NCBI GenBank assembly: GCA_002414905.1
Contig: DIAY01000212.1
Location: 1 to 12,668, forward strand
Reading direction: 5' to 3'
Length of the DNA: 12,668 bases
Origin: Holophagales bacterium UBA5066
GTDB lineage: Bacteria; Acidobacteriota; Thermoanaerobaculia; UBA5066
The notes beneath the pieces were generated by a model that saw only the letters and a program-made list of their open reading frames with translations, did no database searches and was not told the origin of the DNA. Numbering within the stretch: the first letter of the stretch is position 1; every line of letters begins with the position of its first letter. This document shows, one piece after another, positions 7,101 to 12,502 of this stretch. The position numbers and the translations under genes are program-made.

Positions 7101-7685
7101 TCAGGGGAAGATCTTTCCGGGGCTCAGGATGCCGAGCGGATCGAGGGCGCTCTTCACGGCCATCATCGCCGCGAGGACGGCGGGCGCGAGACGCAACGGC
7201 ACGACCTCGCGCGCGGCCTCGCCGATGCCGCGGCGCACCTCCCAGAGCTCACGCCGCTTCGCTTCGTCCGTGGCGAGGACGACGTCGAGCGCCCCCGCCT
7301 CGTGGAGCGCCTGCGTGACGACGCCGGCCTCGACGACGGCGACGAGGTTCGACTCGTCGATCTCGAGGATCGACGTCATCCGGTCGACCGCCAGCGCGAG
7401 CCCCCCGCGCAGCGCCAGCGCGCCTCCCGAGAGACCGGTCCGCCCGGCCTGTGGTGTGACGGGGATCCGCCGCTCCGAGCAGTAGCGAAGGAGGGCCGAG
7501 ACCTCTTCGACCGCCCGGGGGCGGGCGACGGCGGAGGGTGCGGCGAGGAAGTCCTCGGTCCAGTCGTGCGTGTAGGGCTCGACGTCGTCGCGGGAAATGA
7601 GGAGGTGCGCCTCCCCGACGATGGCGGCGAGAGAGGAGAGCTCGTCGGCGGTGAGGGCGCGCCGCATTTCGGAGAGGTCCCGCAT
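7101..7685 (-). CDS. FAD-linked oxidase, GlcD-like, internally deleted (probable remnant)
   Basis: The 194-aa product is an in-frame patchwork of a roughly 460-aa glycolate/D-lactate dehydrogenase-type flavoprotein. Residues 1-133 are the N-terminal half of an FAD-binding type-4 domain (VARPRAVEEVSALL; IPVTPQAGRTGLSGGA; LAVDRMTSILEID; AVVEAGVVTQALHEAG). They run straight into residues 134-164 (DVVLATDEAKRRELWEVRRG), which belong to the middle of the FAD-oxidase C-terminal domain. A second join leads to the normal C-terminus (AVKSALDPLGILSPGKIFP, about 176-194). Missing are the second FAD-binding half with its GGN and GSEGTLG segments, and the HAGDGN and GEHG substrate/flavin region. A working oxidase is therefore unlikely. 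The reading frame is kept across both joins and the gene has its own -10-like box, so it may be expressed as a small protein; otherwise it is a decaying pseudogene. The start at ATG 7683-7685 fits the promoter. Confidence 0.75.
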   Translation of the reverse strand: MRDLSEMRRALTADELSSLAAIVGEAHLLISRDDVEPYTHDWTEDFLAAPSAVARPRAVEEVSALLRYCSERRIPVTPQAGRTGLSGGALALRGGLALAVDRMTSILEIDESNLVAVVEAGVVTQALHEAGALDVVLATDEAKRRELWEVRRGIGEAAREVVPLRLAPAVLAAMMAVKSALDPLGILSPGKIFP

Positions 7686-7693
7686 GGGGGAGG

Positions 7694-7699
7694 AGTCTA
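7694..7699 (-). promoter_or_regulatory. Candidate -10 box for the FAD-oxidase remnant
   Basis: It reads TAGACT on the minus strand, 8 nt before the ATG at 7685, the same hexamer and placement as at gatB. No Shine-Dalgarno lies in between (CCTCCCCC), and no -35 is recognisable. Confidence 0.4.
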
Positions 7700-7703
7700 G
7701 AAT
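7698..7703 (+). promoter_or_regulatory. Candidate -10 box for the acyltransferase gene
   Basis: It reads TAGAAT on the plus strand (five of six bases of TATAAT), interlocked with the minus-strand TAGACT inside AGTCTAGAAT. It would give a leader of roughly 26 nt before the ATG at 7736. No -35 match is evident. Confidence 0.35.
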
Positions 7704-7735
7704 CACCCGCCCGGCGCCGTGCAGCGCCGCCTGCC

Positions 7736-8698
7736 ATGCCACAGAGTCCCGCTCACCCCCCGCGCGCGCCGGGCCGGCGCGCCGGCACCGCGCCGATCGT
7801 CTCGAGCCTGACGAACGCCACGTTCGGCCTCTGGTTCCCGTTCTTTCGCTGGCTCGTCCTCCGACTCCCCCCGGAGTGGGTGGCGCGCCTGGCGGCCGCC
7901 ACTGCGGAGCGAGCGATCTGGGGGCGCGAGCCGGTCCGGGAGGCGATCCTCGCGAACCACGCCGCTCTCCTCGGCCTTCCCGCGTGGCGGCGCGAGGTGG
8001 AGGAGTCCGCGCTCGCGATGCTCGGTCACCACTCGCGCGCCTGGATCGACCTGCTCCGCTTCTCCGCGCAGCCGCCGACGGATCTCGAGGCCGTCGTCCC
8101 GACGCGCGTTGGGACCGGGCACCTCCTCGCGGCTCGCGACGCCGGGCGGGGGGCGATCCTCCTGACGGCGCACGTCGGAAACTTCGAGATCGGCGGCTTC
8201 TTCCTCGGGGAGCTCGGTCTGAAGGTGGCGGTCGTCTACCTGCCCGATCCTTCGCCCGTGGTCGAACGGGACCGGATGGCGGCACGCGACCGGCTCGGCA
8301 TCCGGTCGCTGTCGATGACGTCGGAGCTCTCCGCGGTGAAGATCCTTCGAAGTCTCGACGAGGGGTGTTTCGTCGCGATCCAGGGAGACCGCGACTACGC
8401 CCGGACCGGGCGGTTGCTGCCGTTCCTCGGCCGGAACGTGTCGTTCCCGGTCGGCCCGTTCCGAATCGCCGCGGCCTCGGGGGTACCGCTCCTGCCGGTC
8501 TTCGTCCTCCGGGAGAAGGACGGGACCTATCGCACGGTGGTCGAGGCGCCGATCCACGTCCGGGCCTCTCCTCGCGGGCAGCGCGACGAGGCGGAGAAGG
8601 CCGCCATGATTGAGTTCGTCTCGATCCTTGAGCGGACGGTCCGGGAGAACCGCGAGCAGTGGTACATGTTCTCCCGCTTCTGGGAGCCGCCGGTCTGA
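7736..8698 (+). CDS. Lysophospholipid / lipid A acyltransferase family protein (LpxL/HtrB-like)
   Basis: The 320-aa protein fits the bacterial lipid A late acyltransferase family, which transfers an acyl chain from acyl-ACP to a lipid acceptor at the inner membrane. The catalytic H-x4-E motif is H146 to E151 (HVGNFE) in ILLTAHVGNFEIGGFF. QGDRDYARTGRLLPFLG, followed by FPVGPFRIAAASGVPLLPVFV, is the expected acceptor/phosphate-binding region, and WYMFSRFWEPP at the C-terminus matches the family's WxWxxxRW-like ending. One hydrophobic segment near 30-45 could anchor it. The residues before it (1-20) are proline/arginine-rich and the exact start is uncertain, because no Shine-Dalgarno precedes ATG 7736. 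It diverges from the oxidase remnant with a 50-bp spacer. The acceptor could be Kdo2-lipid A, ornithine lipid or a phosphatidylinositol-mannoside-like lipid; no lipid A genes are adjacent to decide. Confidence 0.86.
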   Translation: MPQSPAHPPRAPGRRAGTAPIVSSLTNATFGLWFPFFRWLVLRLPPEWVARLAAATAERAIWGREPVREAILANHAALLGLPAWRREVEESALAMLGHHSRAWIDLLRFSAQPPTDLEAVVPTRVGTGHLLAARDAGRGAILLTAHVGNFEIGGFFLGELGLKVAVVYLPDPSPVVERDRMAARDRLGIRSLSMTSELSAVKILRSLDEGCFVAIQGDRDYARTGRLLPFLGRNVSFPVGPFRIAAASGVPLLPVFVLREKDGTYRTVVEAPIHVRASPRGQRDEAEKAAMIEFVSILERTVRENREQWYMFSRFWEPPV

Positions 8699-8727
8699 GC
8701 CGGAACGGTCCGTGGAATGCCTCTTGC

Positions 8728-8733
8728 TAGACT
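8728..8733 (+). promoter_or_regulatory. Candidate -10 box for the peptidase C26 / MBL operon
   Basis: It reads TAGACT, in the local sequence TTGCTAGACTGGG, 44 nt before the ATG at 8778 and just after the acyltransferase stop. Unlike the other TAGACT boxes here it leaves a leader of about 37 nt, which can form a small TCCGG/CCGGA hairpin (8742-8760). No clear -35. Confidence 0.4.
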
Positions 8734-8777
8734 GGGTGCCCTCCGGTGAAACCTGCCGGAACGACCCCATTCGACGC

Positions 8778-9572
8778 ATGAAGATCGTCCTCGCCATCGA
8801 CCCCGGACAGCCGCACGCCGGCTACCGGGACGCCCTCCTCACCGCCGGGGCCCTCCCGGAGGAGGTGCAGATCGTCCAGCCGGGAGACGCGCTCCCCGAG
8901 GACTTCGACGGGCTCCTTCTTTCGGGCGGGAGCGACGTCAACCCGTCTTTGTATGGCGAGGCGCCCGTGAACGACTCGGTCCACTTCGACACCGGACGGG
9001 ACGAGCTCGATTTCGAGCTGCTCTCGAGGGCGGATCGCCTCCAGGCGCCGGTCTTCGGCATCTGCCGGGGGCTCCAGGTCGTCAACGTCGCTCTCGGCGG
9101 AACGCTCTGGCAGGATCTCCCCACGCAGCGCGCGCCCGGCGTCGAGCACTCCTTCCCGAGCCGGGACGGGCACGACCGCGCCCATCCCGCGCACGTCGTC
9201 CGCGTTCCCCACGACCTGCCTGGCACGCTCCCGCTTGCGGCGGTGCTGGCAGCGGCGAACGGAGTCTTCGTCAACTCCCGGCACCATCAGGCGGTGAAGG
9301 ACCTGGCACCGGGACTGATCGCGCTCGCAGCATCTCCGGACGACCTCATCGAGGCGTTCGCCCGCGGCGGGGAGCCGTATCTCGCCGCGGTGCAGTGGCA
9401 TCCGGAGAACCTCGTCGACAGGCCGGACCAAAAGGCGCTCTTCCTCGATTTCCTCGACGCGGTGCGCCGACGCGCCGCTCGCCACGCCGAATCCCCGCTC
9501 GGAAACCCGGACGCCGTCGAGACCTCCTCGAGGTCCGTCCGCGATTCCGACCAGAAACCGGAGCCCGCATGA
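8778..9572 (+). CDS. Gamma-glutamyl-gamma-aminobutyrate hydrolase family protein (peptidase C26)
   Basis: The 264-aa class-I glutamine-amidotransferase-fold hydrolase has the nucleophile elbow GICRGLQ with C96 and the catalytic dyad partners H208 and E210 in VQWHPE. DGLLLSGGSDVNPSLYGE (44-61) and VNSRHHQA (165-172) are hallmarks of the PuuD/YvdE group (peptidase C26). These enzymes cleave gamma-glutamyl bonds, for example gamma-Glu-GABA to glutamate and GABA in putrescine breakdown, in the cytoplasm. No other putrescine genes are nearby, so the substrate is open. ATG 8778 is chosen because the upstream extension of the frame runs through the end of the acyltransferase gene and lacks family similarity. 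Residues after about 235 are a low-complexity charged tail that overlaps the next start (ATGA). Confidence 0.88.
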   Translation: MKIVLAIDPGQPHAGYRDALLTAGALPEEVQIVQPGDALPEDFDGLLLSGGSDVNPSLYGEAPVNDSVHFDTGRDELDFELLSRADRLQAPVFGICRGLQVVNVALGGTLWQDLPTQRAPGVEHSFPSRDGHDRAHPAHVVRVPHDLPGTLPLAAVLAAANGVFVNSRHHQAVKDLAPGLIALAASPDDLIEAFARGGEPYLAAVQWHPENLVDRPDQKALFLDFLDAVRRRAARHAESPLGNPDAVETSSRSVRDSDQKPEPA

Positions 9573-10570
9573 CCATCCGCACCGTCCTCTCGACCGCACT
9601 CCTGTCCGTGACCGTTCTCGCGAACGTCGCCTCTTCCCAGGCGCCGGTCGCGGTCCCGACCCCGCCTCCTCTCCCGGAGGGCATCCCGGCGTTCGAGGTC
9701 GCGCAGTACAACTCCTTCACCTGGTACGGCCGCTTCGGCCTGACGAACTGCGCGTTCATCGACATGGGCGACGGCGTCCTCGTCATCGACACGGGGTGGA
9801 CGAAGCAGGACGCCGAGAACCTCAAGGCACAGATCAAGGAGAAGACGAAGGGCAAGCCCGTCCGCTGGATCGTGATGACGCAGACGGATATCGACTCCAA
9901 TGGCGGGATCGAGGCCTTCCTCCCGACCGACGCGACGATCTTTGTCCACGCCCGCGCCGCGGACCTGCTCTCGGGCAGTCTGTTCCGCGGCGCCCCGGGC
10001 CAGAAGCGCCCGACGGTCGTCGGGGTGACCGACCAGCTCGTCGTGAAGGCGGGAGAGCGCCGGGTCGAACTCGTCGCCGCCCCGGGCTCCGCCCACTCGG
10101 CCCACGACCTCGTGGTTCTCTGCAACGACAACGGACTCGCGTTCGTCGGCGATCTCGTGACGCCCGGCCGCTGTGTCAACCTTCAGGGTCCGGCGGCCGA
10201 TCCCGTCGGCTGGCTGGAGATGCTCAACCGGATCGACAAGCTCCACCCCGGCGGTCTGGTGGCGTCGCGGGGCGAGCCGACGAAGATGGTGTCCCAGGAG
10301 CTCGAGCAGGCGAGGGCCTACCTCGACCGGGTGATCCGGTTCCTCTCGGAGCAGAAGGCGAGAAATGCGCCGGAAGCTCGCGTCGCCGGGGAGCTGTCGC
10401 TCAAGAAGCTGGGTGACTACTGCCCGGCCCGTGCCGACAACGCCAACATCCTCGCGCTTTACCGCCGGATGCAGCCGGACGGCACGTTCGCCGGGCCAGC
10501 GGCGCCTGCTGTCACCAGGCCGGCTCCAGCCATGATCCCGGAACCCACACCTTCAGCGCCTCCGCGGTGA
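9569..10570 (+). CDS. Exported metallo-beta-lactamase-fold protein lacking most metal ligands
   Basis: The 333-aa protein starts with a Sec signal (about 1-25: basic start, LLSVTVLANVA, then SSQA). The MBL fold follows: NCAFIDMGDGVLVIDTGWT (60-78), then PVRWIVMTQTDIDSNGG (97-113), which aligns with the zinc motif THxHxDHxGG but reads Q105, D107, D109, S110. Later elements are SAHSAHDLVVL (174-184, H176 or H179), FVGDLV with D195, and LVASRGEP (230-237) where VPGHGP is expected, giving R234 for histidine. So three of the four motif-1 ligands and the last histidine are lost. A normal zinc hydrolase is unlikely; it may bind a ligand or use another centre. The C-terminal 25 residues are proline/alanine-rich. 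It is coupled to the peptidase C26 gene by ATGA with GGAG upstream, so the two products probably work together, one inside and one outside the membrane. Confidence 0.85.
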   Translation: MTIRTVLSTALLSVTVLANVASSQAPVAVPTPPPLPEGIPAFEVAQYNSFTWYGRFGLTNCAFIDMGDGVLVIDTGWTKQDAENLKAQIKEKTKGKPVRWIVMTQTDIDSNGGIEAFLPTDATIFVHARAADLLSGSLFRGAPGQKRPTVVGVTDQLVVKAGERRVELVAAPGSAHSAHDLVVLCNDNGLAFVGDLVTPGRCVNLQGPAADPVGWLEMLNRIDKLHPGGLVASRGEPTKMVSQELEQARAYLDRVIRFLSEQKARNAPEARVAGELSLKKLGDYCPARADNANILALYRRMQPDGTFAGPAAPAVTRPAPAMIPEPTPSAPPR

Positions 10571-10606
10571 CGTCCGGGACGTTGCGGGACGCCAAAAAAT
10601 GAGAAT

Positions 10607-10633
10607 CCCGGCCGGTTGATCACTCCGGCCGGG
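10607..10633. terminator. GC-rich hairpin, candidate terminator
   Basis: CCCGGCCGG (10607-10615) and CCGGCCGGG (10625-10633) form a perfect 9-bp stem with a 9-nt loop, 36 bp after the MBL-fold gene. On the minus strand the stem is followed, after about 7 nt, by a run of six T (the AAAAAA at 10594-10599 on plus), so it may terminate queF transcripts. On the plus strand it has no T-run. Confidence 0.5.
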
Positions 10634-10740
10634 ACGTGACCTGAGAGCGACGGGTCCTCCGAACTCACGATCGCTCTCGTCCCTGTGAGCCGCGTCCGCG
10701 GCCCGTCTTTCCTTCGCGGGGATCGATCTGGATCGCCCCG

Positions 10741-10756
10741 GAAAGAAATTTCTTTC
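10741..10756. repeat. 16-bp perfect palindrome GAAAGAAATTTCTTTC
   Basis: GAAAGAAA followed directly by TTTCTTTC is a perfect inverted repeat without a spacer, in a GC-rich genome. The half-motif GAAAGAA recurs at 10761 (20 bp on) and GAAGAAA at about 10780. It could be a protein-binding operator or an AT-rich 3'-end structure; the convergent setting makes a promoter operator less likely. Confidence 0.6.
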
Positions 10757-10810
10757 GTGGGAAAGAACCCCTGTGCCTGGAAGAAAATCTGGGCTCCGGG
10801 ATGGGCTTTG

Positions 10811-11209
10811 TCAAGCTCCTGATGCGTGCGGCCAGCGCGCTTCGACGGTCGTCTGGATGCCGCCTCGCGGCGTGAAGACGCCACGCACGGTCAGGCGACG
10901 TGGGTGAGTGGCAGCGACGAGATCCGCGAGGATGCGGTTGACGACGTTCTCGTTGAAGATCCCGAGATTCCTGTAGGCCAGGAGATACTCCTTGAAGGAC
11001 TTCAGCTCGACACACAGAACGTCGGGAACGTAGGTCACGACGAGCGTCGCGAAGTCGGGGAGGCCGGTTTTCGGGCAGATCGAGGTGAACTCCGGGACCG
11101 TGATGGCCACCTCGTAGTCGTCGCCGTACTGGGAGGGCCACGTCTCGAGCTCCGGAAGCGCCGCCTTCGTTCCGGAGGCAGCGTGATCGTCGGTGTAACC
11201 GGTCGTCAT
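10811..11209 (-). CDS. queF: NADPH-dependent 7-cyano-7-deazaguanine reductase QueF
   Basis: The 132-aa single-domain (tunnel fold) protein reduces preQ0 to preQ1 in queuosine biosynthesis. EFTSICPKTGLPDFATL (40-56) holds the nucleophile C45 and the acid D52. ELKSFKEYLLAYRNLGIF (68-85) is the NADPH-contact signature, E87 the substrate-binding glutamate, and GVFTPRGGI (110-118) the conserved C-terminal strand. Length is shorter than the Bacillus enzyme (165 aa), mainly at both ends. The residue before E87 is N86, where Bacillus QueF has histidine (FHE). ATG at 11207-11209 fits a TATCCT box 6 nt upstream, with no Shine-Dalgarno. No preQ1 riboswitch can fit in so short a leader. It stands alone and diverges from lepB with 56 bp between. 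Confidence 0.94.
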   Translation of the reverse strand: MTTGYTDDHAASGTKAALPELETWPSQYGDDYEVAITVPEFTSICPKTGLPDFATLVVTYVPDVLCVELKSFKEYLLAYRNLGIFNENVVNRILADLVAATHPRRLTVRGVFTPRGGIQTTVEARWPHASGA

Positions 11210-11215
11210 GGTGGG

Positions 11216-11221
11216 AGGATA
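11216..11221 (-). promoter_or_regulatory. Candidate -10 box for queF
   Basis: It reads TATCCT on the minus strand, with only CCCACC between it and the ATG at 11209. Transcription starting 6-7 nt after the box would begin at the start codon itself, a leaderless mRNA. No -35 is recognised. Confidence 0.45.
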
Positions 11222-11265
11222 GCCCGGACGGCCGTTGGCCTGGAATGTGCGACACTCCGCGCCCG

Positions 11266-11970
11266 ATGGCCATTTCGCCCGAGAAACGCAAGCAGATTCT
11301 GAAGGACGTTCGCCAGCTCGTCCTCATGGCCGCGATCATCCTGACGGGACGGTCGGTCCTCGCGGACTGGTACGTCGTTCCGACCGGCTCCATGAAGCCG
11401 ACGATCCTCGAGGGGGACCGCGTCTTCGTCTGGAAGTCCGCTTACCAGATCCGCTTTCCGTTTTCGAAGGTCCGTCTGATGAAGACGGGGGTTCCCAGGC
11501 GCGGCGACGTCGTCGTCGTGAGGAACCCCGATGGCGGAAGCGTTCCGTTCGTCAAGCGGCTCATCGGCCTTCCGGGCGACGTCGTGGAACTCCGCAACGA
11601 GACGCTCCTGGTCAACGGAAAGCCCCAGAGCGTGGAGTTCCTTCCGCCGCGGACCCTCGAGGACGGCGAGATCGAGATCCTCGGGACGGAGGGCATCGAC
11701 GGCCGCACGCACCCGATCCGGGTCCTTCCCGAGAAGCCCGCGCTCCGGAACTTCGGGCCGATCACCGTCCCGGAGGGAGAGGTTTTCCTGATGGGGGACA
11801 ACCGGGACGAGAGCCGTGACGCGCGCTTTTTTGGCACCCGTCCCGTCATCGACCTCCTGGGCCGGGCCGTCGGGGTGATGTGGAGCTGGCCTCCCGTTTT
11901 CACCGAGGGGCCGAGGTTTTCCCGGTTCGGCCGGGCGTTCATCACGTCGGCTGCCGACGCGAAGCCCTGA
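11266..11970 (+). CDS. lepB: Signal peptidase I
   Basis: The 234-aa membrane serine protease removes signal peptides from exported proteins on the outer face of the cytoplasmic membrane. All S26A boxes are visible: PTGSMKPTI with nucleophile S42 (box B), RRGDVVVVRNP (box C), FVKRLIGLPGDVVEL with general-base K97 (box D) and MGDNRDESRDARFFG (176-190, box E). One N-terminal hydrophobic segment (about 16-33) would be the single anchor. There is an insertion between boxes D and E (about 121-165), as in Gram-negative enzymes. I chose ATG 11266; an in-frame ATG at 11245 would add seven residues (MCDTPRP), but GACACT at 11251-11256 could be a weak -10 for the later start. The divergent neighbour is queF and the gene downstream is the Fur-family regulator, 67 bp away. 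Confidence 0.94.
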   Translation: MAISPEKRKQILKDVRQLVLMAAIILTGRSVLADWYVVPTGSMKPTILEGDRVFVWKSAYQIRFPFSKVRLMKTGVPRRGDVVVVRNPDGGSVPFVKRLIGLPGDVVELRNETLLVNGKPQSVEFLPPRTLEDGEIEILGTEGIDGRTHPIRVLPEKPALRNFGPITVPEGEVFLMGDNRDESRDARFFGTRPVIDLLGRAVGVMWSWPPVFTEGPRFSRFGRAFITSAADAKP

Positions 11971-11972
11971 CA

Positions 11973-11993
11973 CCGGCTTTGCCGGGCCGGCAA
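11973..11993 (+). terminator. Overlapping small hairpins after lepB
   Basis: CCGGC-TTT-GCCGG (11973-11985) and TTGCCGG-G-CCGGCAA (11979-11993) share bases and cannot form together. They follow the lepB stop by a few bases and precede the perR-like promoter. No T-run is present, so termination is only a possibility. Confidence 0.3.
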
Positions 11994-12001
11994 CGGGGGA
12001 T

Positions 12002-12030
12002 TTGCGGTTCCTTCCATTTGGAATTATTCT
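12002..12030 (+). promoter_or_regulatory. Candidate promoter of the Fur-family gene
   Basis: TTGCGG (12002-12007) and TATTCT (12025-12030) lie 17 bp apart. The GTG start codon is 7 nt beyond the -10, with no Shine-Dalgarno, so the mRNA is probably leaderless. The -10 lies inside the palindrome at 12016-12034, so a bound repressor would block it. Confidence 0.5.
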
Positions 12031-12034
12031 AAAT
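12016..12034. promoter_or_regulatory. Per/Fur-box-like operator
   Basis: ATTTGGAAT-T-ATTCTAAAT is a 9-1-9 inverted repeat with one mismatched pair (G for A in the left arm), close to the PerR-box type TTAGAATnATTCTAA. It covers the -10 box and ends 3 nt before the GTG of the adjacent Fur-family gene, the classical place for autoregulation. Confidence 0.65.
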
Positions 12035-12037
12035 CTC

Positions 12038-12454
12038 GTGAAGATCGATGCCGAAGCCCTGAAGGGGTTGCTGCGTGAGAGGGGGCTCCGGGTGACGGAG
12101 CCGCGGGTGGCGGTTCTCGCCTACCTCGCCTCGACGGACCGGCACCCGACGGCGGAGGACGTCGAGACGGCCGTCAACGCCGGTGGCCCGGTCGTCTCCC
12201 GGGCCTCGGTCTACAACGTCCTCCACACGCTCACGCGGGCCGGACTCGTGGCCGGAATGAGCGTGAAGGACGGTGCGACCCGCTACGACGCCCACGTCGT
12301 CCCGCACCATCACCTCGTCTGCCGGGCCTGCGGGCGGGTCGAGGACGTTGCGTGGCAGGACTTCGGCGTCGCGGAACGGGGTGTCCTGCCGGACGGGCGC
12401 TCCGTCCGGACCCTCGCGCTCACGCTCGACGGCGTCTGCACCGACTGCGGCTGA
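12038..12454 (+). CDS. Fur-family transcriptional regulator, PerR-like
   Basis: The 138-aa protein has the winged-helix Fur DNA-binding half (about 1-75; SRASVYNVLHTLTRAGLV is the recognition helix region) and the metal-binding dimer half. Two CxxC pairs (C95/C98 and C134/C137) form the structural zinc site. Aligned by eye with Bacillus PerR, the regulatory metal ligands are H36 (DRHPTAEDV), D84 (RYDAH), H90 and H92 (PHHHLVC) and D103 (RVEDV). The aspartates, where Fur has glutamates, point to a PerR-type peroxide sensor. Start is GTG 12038, chosen over the in-frame TTG at 12002 because the intervening 36 bp hold the promoter and operator. The protein ends just after the last CxxC. Iron, manganese or peroxide response is inferred from residues; no catalase or peroxiredoxin gene is in the window. 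Confidence 0.9.
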   Translation: MKIDAEALKGLLRERGLRVTEPRVAVLAYLASTDRHPTAEDVETAVNAGGPVVSRASVYNVLHTLTRAGLVAGMSVKDGATRYDAHVVPHHHLVCRACGRVEDVAWQDFGVAERGVLPDGRSVRTLALTLDGVCTDCG

Positions 12455-12462
12455 GCCGGCCG

Positions 12463-12502
12463 GGAGACCGGGGGACCGGGGGACCGGGAGACCGGGAGAG
12501 AG
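12463..12502. repeat. 8-bp tandem repeat (GGRGACCG)
   Basis: Four head-to-tail units read GGAGACCG, GGGGACCG, GGGGACCG, GGAGACCG, with a decayed fifth (GGAGAGAG), starting 9 bp after the Fur-family stop. The unit is too short and lacks spacers, so it is a simple tandem repeat and not CRISPR. Confidence 0.8.

Larger units (their letters stand above)
10571..10810. other. Convergent intergenic region with several palindromes
   Basis: The 240 bp between the MBL-fold gene and queF (tail to tail) hold no convincing gene. Besides the hairpin at 10607-10633 and the palindrome at 10741-10756, there is GAGAGCGA/TCGCTCTC (10643-10650 with 10671-10678, 8 bp, 20-nt loop). Another hairpin is GGGG-AT-CGATC-TG-GATCG-CCCC (10718-10739). 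The stretch 10741-10790 is AT- and purine-rich compared with the rest of the window. Confidence 0.6.

Noticed and set aside
8734..8777. Possible riboswitch in the leader of the peptidase C26 gene
   Set aside because: Only 44 nt with one 5-bp hairpin; too short and without a conserved aptamer core that I recognise.
11245..11265. Upstream ATG for lepB
   Set aside because: Adds MCDTPRP with no Shine-Dalgarno and no family support; it cannot be fully excluded and is noted in the lepB entry.
11210..11265. preQ1 riboswitch expected before queF
   Set aside because: Only 56 bp separate queF and lepB, and the -10-like box is 6 nt from the queF start, leaving no space for an aptamer.
12002..12037. 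TTG start giving a 12-residue extension of the Fur-family protein
   Set aside because: These bases hold the promoter and the Per-box-like operator, and the family normally begins near the chosen GTG.
12463..12502. Possible CRISPR array
   Set aside because: Units are 8 bp, contiguous and without spacers; no cas genes nearby.
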